Made by a program: the position numbers and the translations under genes. Below, piece after piece: positions 8,114-17,261 of a DNA stretch of 64,000 nucleotides (positions are counted from its first letter, which is position 1; each line of letters opens with the position of its first letter). The notes below the pieces were generated by a model. It was given only the letters and a program-made list of their open reading frames with translations, did not search any database and was not told where the DNA came from. Source of the stretch: UBA1413 sp964567485 (GTDB lineage: Bacteria; Bacteroidota; Bacteroidia; Bacteroidales; Prolixibacteraceae); the NCBI GenBank assembly GCA_964567485.1, contig CAZMMX010000007.1, forward strand, positions 1 through 64,000. The letters run 5' to 3'.

Positions 8114-11100
8114 TTATTCATGGATGGTGGGGTTGTCTTCGGTGAGCAGCAGTTTTCTTTCCAGTTCGCGCAGTTTTTCTTCCTCGAGTACTTTTTTGTA
8201 TTCTAAGGGGATGACCTTGACGAAACGGGGGAGAAAAGCCTCCCATTCGGTGAGGATTTTTGCGGCCAGGGAACTTTGGGTAAAAAGGAGGTGGTTGCTG
8301 ATCATTTCCTGGAGTTCCCTGATGTCGGAGTGATCCTCGATGGGGAGGAGTTCCACGAGGCCTTTGTTGCAGAAGTAGTCGAAGTTCCGGTCGGTATCGA
8401 GGACATAGGCGATGCCGCCGCTCATGCCAGCTGCGAAGTTACGGCCTGTAGGGCCGAGGATGACGGCTCTGCCCCCGGTCATGTATTCACATCCGTGGTC
8501 TCCGGTCCCTTCGACGACGGCGCGGGCTCCTGAATTTCTGACGCAGAAGCGTTCTCCGGCCACCCCCCTGATGTAGGCTTCTCCGCGGGTAGCCCCGTAG
8601 AGGGAGGTATTTCCGATGATGATATTCTCTTCGGGGGTGAAGGTAGACCCCGGGGGAGGGGTGACGATCAGTTTTCCTCCCGAGAGGCCTTTGCCGAAGT
8701 AGTCATTGGCGTCGCCTTCGAGGCGGAAGGTGATTCCCGGGGCCAGGAAAGCCCCGAAACTCTGTCCCGCCGTTCCCCGGAAGAGGCAGGTGATGGTGTC
8801 GCCGGGGAGGCCTGCTTCCCCGAAATGGCGGGCGATTTCTCCCGAGAGCATAGCGCCGGCAGCCCTGTCTACATTGGTGATGGTCTGCGACAGCCATACT
8901 TTATCTTTGGTTTTAAGGGCTTTTGCCGTTTCCCTGATGAGGTGCCTGTCGGGGTGTTCTCCGATGGTGCGGATGGCGGTGGTGGTGCAGCGCAGGTCGG
9001 CTTCTCCCGGTTGCGCCGGCATGTGCAGGAAAGAGGAGAAGTCGTTGTTTTTCATCTTCCAGTGGGAGAGGTCAGGGGTGGCTTCGAGAAGGTCGGCACG
9101 GCCCACGATATCGTCAAAACTGCGGAATCCCATTTCTGCCAGGTACTCTCTGATTTCACGGGCGAGGAAGCGGAAGTAGTTGACCACATATTCCGAGCGG
9201 CCGAGGAACCGTTTCCGCAGTTCGGGGTCCTGGGTGGCCACGCCGGCCGGACAGGTATTGAGGTGGCATTTGCGCATCATGACGCATCCCAGGACGATCA
9301 GTGCTGAGGTGGCGAAGCCGAACTCTTCGGCGCCGAGGCATCCCATGATGACCACGTCACGGCCGCTTTTGAGCTGACCGTCGACCTGAAGGCGCACTCT
9401 TCCGCGGAGCTGGTTCATGACCAGGGTCTGCTGGGCTTCGGCGATGCCGAATTCCGCAGGAAGTCCGGCATGTTTGATGCTGCTCAGGGGACTGGCGCCG
9501 GTTCCGCCCTCTCCTCCGGAAATGGTGATCAGGTCGGCGTAGGCCTTGGCCACTCCCGCGGCGATGGTGCCCACGCCATCTTCGGCGACCAGCTTGACCG
9601 ACACCCGGGCGCGGGAATTGGCACTCTTCAGGTCGTAGATGAGCTGCGCCAGATCCTCAATGGAATAGATATCGTGATGGGGTGGCGGAGAGATCAGGGT
9701 GATTCCCGGGGTGGAATTGCGGGTTTTGGCGATGATCTCATTCACCTTATAGCCGGGAAGCTGTCCCCCTTCCCCGGGTTTGGCCCCCTGGGCGATCTTG
9801 ATCTGCAACTCTTCGGCATGGGTGAGGTAGTTGATGGACACCCCGAAGCGTCCTGAGGCCACCTGCTTGATGGCACTCTGCCGGTTGGTCCCGAAGCGGG
9901 AGGGATCTTCGCCCCCCTCCCCGGTATTGCTGCGGCCTCCGATGGTATTCATGGCGATGGCCAGGGCTTCATGGGCCTCTTTGCTGATGGAGCCGTACGA
10001 CATGGCTCCTGTGACAAAACGACGCATGATGTTCTCTTCGGGTTCCACCTCATCAAGGGGAATGGGATTTTTCCTGATCCGGAAGCACCCCCTGACAAAG
10101 GACGGCCGCTGGTTCTCCCGGTCGACGAGTGCCGTGAATTCCTTGAATTTCCGGTAGTCGTTGTTGTGGGTAGACCACTGGAGCAGTCCGATGGTCTCGG
10201 GATTCCAGGCGTGGAATTCCCCGTATTTACGCCAGGAATGGCTTCCTGAGCTCTCATAGCGGTAGGGTTCTCCGGGAGGCGTTTCCGTGAAGGCTTCGGT
10301 ATGAAACATCATGGTCTCGCGGAAGATCTCTTCCAGTCCGATGCCGCTGATGCGCGAAGGGGTTCCCGTGAAGTGCCTGTCGATGAGTTCCCGGCCGACC
10401 CCCACGGCTTCATAGACCTGGGAGCCGTGGTAACTGCGCAGAGTGGAAATCCCCATTTTCGAGAATATCTTGAGCAGACCTTTGTCGACCGATTTGAGGT
10501 AGTTGCTGCGGGCTTCCTTGTATTCCAGTCCAATGGCGCCACCGGTGACCAGCTCGTCGATGGCGGCAAATGCCAGATAGGGGTTAATGACGCTGGCGCC
10601 ATAGGCCAGCAACAGGGCGAAATGGTTCACCTCGCGGGCTTCCCCTGTTTCCACGATGATCCCGATCTGCATGCGTTTTCTGACCCTGATCAGGTGGTGG
10701 TGAACCGCCGCCACGGCCAGCAGCGAGGGAATGGGAGCGACCTCCCGCGATACCCCGCGGTCTGAGAGGATGATATAATTCTTCTTCTCATCGACGGCCC
10801 TTTCTGCCTGGGCCAGCAGGTTCTCCACGGCATTCCTGAATCCCTCAAATCCTTCGCTGACCCTGAAAACCATGGGAAGAATGGCGTGGACGAACATCTC
10901 ATCTTTCAGCTCCTTGATTTTTCCCAGGTCGGTATTGATGATCAGGGGGGATTCGAATTTGATCAGGCGGCAGTGTTCGGGGGTTTCCATCAGGATGTTG
11001 CTGTTAAGGCCTCCGATGTAGTTGGTCAGGGACATGACCAGTCCTTCCCTGATGGAGTCGATGGGGGGATTGGTCACCTGGGCGAAGGTCTGCCTGAAGT

Positions 11101-12637
11101 AGTCGAAGAAAAGACGGGGTTTCTCAGAGAAAATGGGAAGGGGGGTGTCGTTGCCCATGGAGTTGGTCGGTTCCGCCGCAGTAAGGGCCATGGGCCTGAT
11201 GATTTCGTGCAGGTCCTCGCGTGAGTATCCGAATATGCGGGCACAGGATTCGAATTGGTCGAGATGGTAAGGTACCCGTTGTTTGACGTCAATATCGCCG
11301 AGGCGCATCCTGTTATCGTGGAGCCACATGGCGTAGGGACTCCGTTTGCTCAGCTGGTCCTTGACCTCCCTGTCGGGAATGATGATGCCCAGTTGGGTGT
11401 CGACCAGAAGGAGTTTTCCCGGGCGGAGTCTACCTTTTTCCCTGATTTCGGAAGGGGGGAATTGCTGGACGCCCACTTCTGAGGCCATGACGATCAGGTC
11501 GTTGTTGGTGATGACGTAACGCGAGGGGCGCAGACCGTTGCGGTCGAGGGTCCCTCCGATATATCGGCCATCGGAGAAGATGATGGAGGCGGGGCCGTCC
11601 CACGGTTCCATGATGGTGGAGTGGTATTCGTAGAAGGCCTTGAGGCTTTCGGGGATGGGGTTTTTTTCGTTGAACGATTCGGGAATCATCATGCAGAGGG
11701 CATGGGGGAGGGAGCGTCCTGCCAGGTGGAGGAATTCCAGGGTATTGTCGAAGGAGGCGGAGTCTGACTTTCCGGGTTCGATGATGGGGAGGAGTTTCTG
11801 GAGGTCGCTACCGAAAAAGTCCGATTTCATGAGAGCTTCACGGGCGTGCATCCAGAGGCGGTTGCCGCGAATCGTGTTGATTTCTCCGTTATGAGCGATC
11901 ACCCGGAAGGGTTGTGCCAGATCCCAGGTGGGAAAGGTATTGGTGCTGAACCGGGAGTGCACCAGGGCGATGGCGCTTTTCAGGCGTTCGTCGGAAAGAT
12001 CGGTGTAATAGTCGGCCAGCTGCCGGGGGGTGAACATCCCTTTGTAGATGATCACCTTGCTCGAGAAGCTGGGCTGGTAGAACCATCTTTTGCGGGTGAG
12101 CGAGGAGTGGCGAATGGAGTGTTCGGTGAGTTTGCGCACCACGAAGAGTTTTCTTTCCAGGGCGTCCTGTTCGAGGGAACTGCGGACGAAGATCTGTTTG
12201 ATGACGGGTTCCGTGGTCAGGGCGATTTTGCCGGGGGCGTTGTGGTCGACGGGAACATCGCGGATGCCGATAAATTCCAGGCCTTCGTCATGGATATGGT
12301 GCTTGAGGACCTCGAGGCAGAGGGAGGCTTCCTCTTCAATATCGGGCAGGAACACCAGTCCGGTGGCATACCTCCCGGGGATTCCCACGTCGATGCCCAG
12401 TCCCCGGGTGATGAACTCATGGGGGATCTGCATCAGGATGCCGGCACCGTCACCGGTGGCATTGTCGGCGCTGGTTGCTCCCCGGTGGTCCATGTTCAAC
12501 AGGACGTCGAGGCCTTTGCGGATAATGTCGTGCGACGGTTGCCCCTTGATGTGGGCGACAAAGCCGATGCCGCAACTGTCGTGTTCATTCCGGGGGTGGT
12601 AAAGTCCCTGGGCTTCCGGGGCGATGTTTCTGGTCAT
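8114..12637 (-). CDS. gltB: Glutamate synthase large subunit
   Basis: GltB hydrolyses glutamine, channels the ammonia and reductively aminates 2-oxoglutarate. At 1507 residues it is full length. The N-terminal class II glutaminase domain places its nucleophilic cysteine at residue 22 (HDSCGIGFVA), implying a cleaved propeptide. The central and FMN domains follow; the [3Fe-4S] cysteines CVMMRKCHLNTC lie near residue 1120. The C-terminal glycine-rich beta-helix (GXXG repeats) occupies about 1250-1480. The gene starts seven bases after the asnB stop codon, so asnB-gltB-gltD reads as one nitrogen-assimilation operon. Confidence 0.97.
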   Translation of the reverse strand: MTRNIAPEAQGLYHPRNEHDSCGIGFVAHIKGQPSHDIIRKGLDVLLNMDHRGATSADNATGDGAGILMQIPHEFITRGLGIDVGIPGRYATGLVFLPDIEEEASLCLEVLKHHIHDEGLEFIGIRDVPVDHNAPGKIALTTEPVIKQIFVRSSLEQDALERKLFVVRKLTEHSIRHSSLTRKRWFYQPSFSSKVIIYKGMFTPRQLADYYTDLSDERLKSAIALVHSRFSTNTFPTWDLAQPFRVIAHNGEINTIRGNRLWMHAREALMKSDFFGSDLQKLLPIIEPGKSDSASFDNTLEFLHLAGRSLPHALCMMIPESFNEKNPIPESLKAFYEYHSTIMEPWDGPASIIFSDGRYIGGTLDRNGLRPSRYVITNNDLIVMASEVGVQQFPPSEIREKGRLRPGKLLLVDTQLGIIIPDREVKDQLSKRSPYAMWLHDNRMRLGDIDVKQRVPYHLDQFESCARIFGYSREDLHEIIRPMALTAAEPTNSMGNDTPLPIFSEKPRLFFDYFRQTFAQVTNPPIDSIREGLVMSLTNYIGGLNSNILMETPEHCRLIKFESPLIINTDLGKIKELKDEMFVHAILPMVFRVSEGFEGFRNAVENLLAQAERAVDEKKNYIILSDRGVSREVAPIPSLLAVAAVHHHLIRVRKRMQIGIIVETGEAREVNHFALLLAYGASVINPYLAFAAIDELVTGGAIGLEYKEARSNYLKSVDKGLLKIFSKMGISTLRSYHGSQVYEAVGVGRELIDRHFTGTPSRISGIGLEEIFRETMMFHTEAFTETPPGEPYRYESSGSHSWRKYGEFHAWNPETIGLLQWSTHNNDYRKFKEFTALVDRENQRPSFVRGCFRIRKNPIPLDEVEPEENIMRRFVTGAMSYGSISKEAHEALAIAMNTIGGRSNTGEGGEDPSRFGTNRQSAIKQVASGRFGVSINYLTHAEELQIKIAQGAKPGEGGQLPGYKVNEIIAKTRNSTPGITLISPPPHHDIYSIEDLAQLIYDLKSANSRARVSVKLVAEDGVGTIAAGVAKAYADLITISGGEGGTGASPLSSIKHAGLPAEFGIAEAQQTLVMNQLRGRVRLQVDGQLKSGRDVVIMGCLGAEEFGFATSALIVLGCVMMRKCHLNTCPAGVATQDPELRKRFLGRSEYVVNYFRFLAREIREYLAEMGFRSFDDIVGRADLLEATPDLSHWKMKNNDFSSFLHMPAQPGEADLRCTTTAIRTIGEHPDRHLIRETAKALKTKDKVWLSQTITNVDRAAGAMLSGEIARHFGEAGLPGDTITCLFRGTAGQSFGAFLAPGITFRLEGDANDYFGKGLSGGKLIVTPPPGSTFTPEENIIIGNTSLYGATRGEAYIRGVAGERFCVRNSGARAVVEGTGDHGCEYMTGGRAVILGPTGRNFAAGMSGGIAYVLDTDRNFDYFCNKGLVELLPIEDHSDIRELQEMISNHLLFTQSSLAAKILTEWEAFLPRFVKVIPLEYKKVLEEEKLRELERKLLLTEDNPTIHE

Positions 12638-12644
12638 ATCTTTA

Positions 12645-14450
12645 TTATTTGTAAGGTTCTACAGGGGCGGAATGGACCGAGGCGACGGCTCTTCCCGAGG
12701 GGTCGGCATTTTCGCGGAAGGAGCGGTCCCAGGCCAGGGCTTCCCCGGTACTGCAGGCGATGGAGGGGACCGAGGGAACGCAGGCAGCGGCCTGGTCTCC
12801 GGGAAAGAACTCACTGAAAATGGTGCGGTAGTGGTACTCTTCTTTGGACTGGGGGGTATTCACGGGAAACCGGTATCGGGCGCTGGCCATCATCTCGTCG
12901 GTCACCATTTCTGCGGCGGTTTTTTTCAGGGTGTCGATCCAGCCATAGCCCACACCATCGGAGAACTGCTCTTTCTGGCGCCAGGTGATAGATTCGGGGA
13001 GGAGGTCTTCGAAGGCCTTACGGAGGATCCATTTTTCCATGTGGCCATTTCCGGCCATTTTTACGGCAGGGTCAAGGCCCATGGCTACGTCGAGGAATTC
13101 GCGGTCGAGGAAGGGGACCCTGCCTTCCACTCCCCAGGCGGCCAGGGATTTGTTGGCCCTGAGGCAGTCGTAGAGGTGAAGGCGGCTGATCTTTCTCACG
13201 GTCTCTTCATGAAAGGCTTGGGCGTTGGGCGCCTTGTGAAAATAGAGGTATCCGCCGAAGATCTCATCGGCGCCTTCGCCGCTGAGGACCATTTTGATGC
13301 CCATGGAGCGGATGACCCGGGCCAGCAGGTACATGGGGGTGGAAGCCCTGACGGTGGTGACGTCGAAAGTTTCGAGGTGGTAGATGACATCGCGGAGGGC
13401 GTCGAGGCCCTCTTCAATGGTATAGTGGATTTCGTGGTGGACGGTGCCGATATGGTCAGCGGCCCTGCGCGCCGCGGCCAGATCAGGGGATCCCTCCAGT
13501 CCGATCGCAAAGGAGTGGAGTTGCGGCCACCAGGCGGGCTGGCTGTCGTTGGTCTCGATGCGCAAGGCCGCATATTTCCGGGCGATGGCGGAGATCACCG
13601 AAGAGTCGAGGCCTCCAGAGAGAAGCACCCCGTAGGGGACATCTGACATGAGCTGACGGTGAACGGCAGCCTCCAGGGCCTGACGCAGCCGGTGCATCAT
13701 CGTGGAGAGGTGTTCTTGTGGTCCTTCTGTCCCGTGGTGATGGTGTGGCAGGGGTGAGGAAGACTCCTTGATGGGCACCCCGGGAGACGGGGAGGCCTCC
13801 ACGGAAGATGGGGTGTTCTCTTGTGGCAGGGAGGCGTGATTCTCTACCGCCTCAAAGGCAAACCAGTCGCGGTGATACCAGCGGGTCAATACGCCGCCGT
13901 TGCCCTCAAGGTAGTGGCCGGGAGGAAATTCACGGAGGGTGTTGCAAATGCCGGTGAGGGCTTTCATCTCGGAAGCCACATAAAGGGTTCCGGAGGGGTC
14001 ATGGCCCATATACAAGGGGATGATGCCGATGTGGTCACGGGCGATGAGGTAGTTGCCATTCTCTTCGTCAAAGAGGGCAAAGGCGAAGATCCCGTTAAGT
14101 TCCGGGAGGAAGTCAGGCCCTTTGTCGCGGTAAAGGGGAAGGATCACCTCACAGTCGGAGTGGGTACGAAAGAGGGTGTTGCTTTCATAGGGGAGACGCA
14201 ATTCCCGGTGGTTGTAAATTTCGCCGTTGACGGCCAGCACCAGGCGGCGGTCATCGCTGAAAAGAGGCTGCCCCCCGGAAGCCGGGTCGACGATGGAAAG
14301 CCGCTCATGGGCCATGACGGCTTTGCCGCCACAGTAAATCCCCGACCAGTCGGGGCCCCGGTGACGTATCTTCCCGGCCATGGAGAGTACTTGCTGTCGC
14401 AGGGCACTCCCCGGAACAGCGATGTCAAAGGCACAAACAATCCCACACAT
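12645..14450 (-). CDS. asnB: Asparagine synthase (glutamine-hydrolysing)
   Basis: AsnB converts aspartate, ATP and glutamine to asparagine. Cys2 of MCGIVCAFD is the glutaminase nucleophile and SGGLDSS near residue 278 is the ATP-pyrophosphatase loop. The conserved C-terminal DPSGRAVASVH is present. At 601 residues it is about 45 longer than the 554-residue E. coli enzyme. The surplus is mostly a low-complexity segment at about residues 200-245, between the glutaminase and synthetase domains, rich in Pro, Ser and Glu and including four consecutive His. It is the first gene of the minus-strand operon with gltB. Confidence 0.95.
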   Translation of the reverse strand: MCGIVCAFDIAVPGSALRQQVLSMAGKIRHRGPDWSGIYCGGKAVMAHERLSIVDPASGGQPLFSDDRRLVLAVNGEIYNHRELRLPYESNTLFRTHSDCEVILPLYRDKGPDFLPELNGIFAFALFDEENGNYLIARDHIGIIPLYMGHDPSGTLYVASEMKALTGICNTLREFPPGHYLEGNGGVLTRWYHRDWFAFEAVENHASLPQENTPSSVEASPSPGVPIKESSSPLPHHHHGTEGPQEHLSTMMHRLRQALEAAVHRQLMSDVPYGVLLSGGLDSSVISAIARKYAALRIETNDSQPAWWPQLHSFAIGLEGSPDLAAARRAADHIGTVHHEIHYTIEEGLDALRDVIYHLETFDVTTVRASTPMYLLARVIRSMGIKMVLSGEGADEIFGGYLYFHKAPNAQAFHEETVRKISRLHLYDCLRANKSLAAWGVEGRVPFLDREFLDVAMGLDPAVKMAGNGHMEKWILRKAFEDLLPESITWRQKEQFSDGVGYGWIDTLKKTAAEMVTDEMMASARYRFPVNTPQSKEEYHYRTIFSEFFPGDQAAACVPSVPSIACSTGEALAWDRSFRENADPSGRAVASVHSAPVEPYK

Positions 14451-14473
14451 AACTTCATCTTAATGGTATAATG

Positions 14474-14481
14474 CAAAACTA
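14474..14481 (-). promoter_or_regulatory. -7 promoter element for asnB-gltB
   Basis: The minus strand reads TAGTTTTG, a full TAnnTTTG match, 23 bases before the asnB ATG. It would drive the asnB-gltB(-gltD) operon. Confidence 0.62.
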
Positions 14482-14917
14482 AACACATTGGCAATTAAAA
14501 CGACGATAGGATTACAATAATCCAGAATATTAATTAAATATTAACTAATTGATGAAAACGGGAACTATTTCTGACATATTATGAATTGCTTGAGGCGGAA
14601 TCGGGGGGGATGTGTTGATAGTAAGTTTTTTAGGGGAGACCGGGGGAAGTGCAGCGAGAGAATTAGTGGTGCCTGAAAATAGGAGGAGAGCCATAAAAAT
14701 TACAATAATTGGGTCAATAGTATGCAAAATTTGGGGATAATGTTAAGAAAATAGTTTAAAAAACAAATAAACCCATAAAAAATCAGGGGATGGAATGAAA
14801 AAAGTAATATTTTCGCCTTGTCGATACGGGTGAAATCCCGGGAACAAATGTGATCACAGGATCATTGAAATAACAGGAACAACAAAAACGACAGGATTAA
14901 CCAAAAACCAACAAAAA
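14482..14917. other. Divergent AT-rich regulatory region between asnB and glnN
   Basis: This 436-base stretch separates two divergent nitrogen-assimilation units and holds no convincing gene. It is AT-rich (runs such as TTAATTAAATATTAAC near 14533). A one-mismatch -7 box TATTTTCG lies near 14808. A perfect 10-bp palindrome TGTGATCACA sits at 14849-14858, about 60 bases before glnN. A minus-strand open frame of 60 codons at 14545-14727 has no family features. The position and length suggest a regulator binding region; no regulator can be named. Confidence 0.5.
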
Positions 14918-17107
14918 ATGGCAAAAATGAGATTCAGGGCATTGGATGAGGTGATGAACCGGGAGCCTCTTCCGCTGGTGAGGGAGGATGTGTTGACCTC
15001 TAACTTTTACCGGTCGCTGGTATTTGACAAGACGAAGATGCAGAAGTATCTGTCGCGGGAGGCCTATCAGGCGGTGGTGGAGGCCATTGGTGAGGGCACG
15101 GCGATTGACCGGAAGATGGCCGACCAGGTGGCACAGGGGATGAAGGCCTGGGCGCTGGAGAACGGGGCGACGCATTATACCCATTGGTTTCATCCCCTGA
15201 CCGACGGAACGGCAGAGAAGCATGATGCTTTCATCGAGTACAATGGCAATGGCGGGGTGATTGAGGCATTCAGCGGGAAGATGCTGGCGCAGCAGGAACC
15301 CGATGCCTCATCGTTTCCCAGCGGGGGAATCCGTGCCACTTTTGAGGCGCGGGGATATACCGCCTGGGATCCTTCCTCTCCGGCGTTCATCAGTGAGACC
15401 ACGCTGAGTATTCCCACCATATTTATCAGTTATACGGGGGATGCCCTGGATTATAAGACCCCTTTATTACGGTCGATCAGGGCCATTGACCAGGCCGCCA
15501 CTGCCGTGGCCCGCTATTTTGACAAGGATGTCAAGAGTGTCCAGGCCAACCTGGGCTGGGAACAGGAGTATTTTCTGGTCGATGAGGCCCTTTTCATGGC
15601 ACGGCCCGACCTGGTGCTGACCGGACGCACGCTCATGGGACACTCCTCCTCAAAGGACCAGCAGCTCGAGGATCACTATTTCAGTTCCATCCCCACACGG
15701 GTGAACCGTTTTATGATTGATCTGGAAAATGAGGCCTACAAGCTGGGGGTTCCCGTGAAGACCCGCCATAATGAGGTGGCTCCCAACCAGTTTGAGCTGG
15801 CGCCCATTTATGAGGAGATGAACCTGGCCAATGACCATAACCAGGTCGTCATGGACCTGATGCATAAGATTGCCCGCAAGCACAAGTTCAGGGTGTTGTT
15901 CCACGAGAAGCCCTTTGCCGGGATCAACGGTTCGGGGAAACACAACAACTGGTCGTTGCAGACCGACACAGGAGTAAACCTCTATTCTCCGGGAAAAAAT
16001 CCCCGGACGAACCTGCAGTTTCTCACCTTTATCATTAATACCCTGAAGGCGGTGTACGACTACCAGGATCTTCTGCGGGCGTCGATTTATAATGCGGCCA
16101 ACCAGCACCGTTTGGGGGCCAACGAGGCTCCCCCGTCGATCATCTCCGTGTTTCTGGGAACCGAGGTCACCCGCATGCTCGACCTGATGGAAACGGCAGT
16201 GGTCGACCGGAAGATGACCCCTGATGAGAAGACCGAGCTGAAACTCAACATCGGCCGTATTCCGGAGATCATTCTGGATACCACTGACCGTAACCGTACG
16301 TCTCCCTTTGCCTTCACGGGAAACCGGTTTGAATACCGTGCCGTGGGCTCTTCGGCCAACTGCGCCTCGGCGCTCATTATCCTCAATGCCGTGGTGGCCA
16401 GCCAACTCAACACATTCAGGACCGAGGTCGACGCCCTGGTGGAAAAGGGAGTCAAAAAGGACGAGGCTCTTTTCCAGGTGCTCAAGCGGTTGATCATCGA
16501 GTCGAAGCCGATCCGTTTCAACGGCAATGGCTACAGCCAGGAGTGGGTCGAAGAGGCCGCCCGCCGCGGCCTGACCAACGTGAGCAACGTCCCCGAAGCC
16601 CTGTCGGCCTTCCTGCGCCCCGGCCATGTCCAACTGCTCAAAGAGCTCGATATCCTCTCGGAAAGGGAACTCCACGGACGCGTGGAGGTGGAATATGAAA
16701 AATTCACCAAGAAGGTGCAGATAGAATCGCGGGTGCTCGGCGACTTGGCCATCAACCATATCGTGCCGGTATCGGTGAAATATATGAACCTTCTGCTGAA
16801 AAACGTGAAATACATGAGGGAGGTCTTTTCTGCGGAAGAGTATGAGCAGCTTTCTGCCGGACGAAAGCAGCTGATCAGAGAGATCAACCACCATAATTCC
16901 ACCATTAAGGCACTGGTCCATGAGATGACAGAAGCCCGTAAGATGGCCAATGTGATCGAAGATACCGTGGAAAAGGCAAAGGCCTATGACCAGACTGTGC
17001 TTCCCTTCCTGGATAGTATCAGGTATCATATCGATAAACTGGAGCTGGTGGTTGACAATGAGATGTGGCCCCTGCCCAAATACCGTGAATTGCTGTTCGT
17101 TCGTTAG
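14918..17107 (+). CDS. glnN: Glutamine synthetase, type III
   Basis: This enzyme makes glutamine from glutamate, ammonia and ATP. The 729-residue length and sequence (for example NQFELAPIYEE, the glutamate- and metal-site segment HEKPFAGINGSGKHNNWS, and NRTSPFAFTGNRFEYRAVG) mark the large GSIII class first described in Bacteroides. It forms a double-ring dodecamer in characterised members. It is divergent from asnB-gltB-gltD, so GS and GOGAT are encoded back to back around one regulatory region. A strong terminator follows at 17133-17165, so it is probably monocistronic. Confidence 0.97.
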   Translation: MAKMRFRALDEVMNREPLPLVREDVLTSNFYRSLVFDKTKMQKYLSREAYQAVVEAIGEGTAIDRKMADQVAQGMKAWALENGATHYTHWFHPLTDGTAEKHDAFIEYNGNGGVIEAFSGKMLAQQEPDASSFPSGGIRATFEARGYTAWDPSSPAFISETTLSIPTIFISYTGDALDYKTPLLRSIRAIDQAATAVARYFDKDVKSVQANLGWEQEYFLVDEALFMARPDLVLTGRTLMGHSSSKDQQLEDHYFSSIPTRVNRFMIDLENEAYKLGVPVKTRHNEVAPNQFELAPIYEEMNLANDHNQVVMDLMHKIARKHKFRVLFHEKPFAGINGSGKHNNWSLQTDTGVNLYSPGKNPRTNLQFLTFIINTLKAVYDYQDLLRASIYNAANQHRLGANEAPPSIISVFLGTEVTRMLDLMETAVVDRKMTPDEKTELKLNIGRIPEIILDTTDRNRTSPFAFTGNRFEYRAVGSSANCASALIILNAVVASQLNTFRTEVDALVEKGVKKDEALFQVLKRLIIESKPIRFNGNGYSQEWVEEAARRGLTNVSNVPEALSAFLRPGHVQLLKELDILSERELHGRVEVEYEKFTKKVQIESRVLGDLAINHIVPVSVKYMNLLLKNVKYMREVFSAEEYEQLSAGRKQLIREINHHNSTIKALVHEMTEARKMANVIEDTVEKAKAYDQTVLPFLDSIRYHIDKLELVVDNEMWPLPKYRELLFVR

Positions 17108-17132
17108 CCCATATGGTTGGTTTAGTTCAGAG

Positions 17133-17165
17133 AAAGGGCCGTTTCACTTTGTGAGCGGCCTTTTT
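17133..17165 (+). terminator. Rho-independent terminator after glnN
   Basis: GGCCG (17137-17141) pairs with CGGCC (17156-17160), with flanking A/T pairs and an inner CAC/GTG pairing, followed by five T. It lies 26 bases after the glnN stop codon. Confidence 0.85.
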
Positions 17166-17228
17166 GATTAGCGGGTTATACTATGTGGCGTGAGTTTCCG
17201 TTATTTTTTAAAATCCGTAAATTAAATT

Positions 17229-17236
17229 TACTTTTA
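17229..17236 (+). promoter_or_regulatory. Possible -7 element for the PorE-like gene
   Basis: TACTTTTA differs from TAnnTTTG at the last base and lies 25 bases before the start codon, in the spacing seen for other genes of this window. Confidence 0.35.
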
Positions 17237-17261
17237 CCATCCACATTTTCGGGAAACGCGT

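Noticed and set aside
14545..14727. 60-codon minus-strand frame between asnB and glnN
   Set aside because: Low complexity, no start signal and no family features; it lies in an AT-rich control region.
14849..14858. CRP or FNR binding site
   Set aside because: TGTGATCACA lacks the six-base spacer of CRP sites and chance palindromes of this size are common; kept only as part of the control region.
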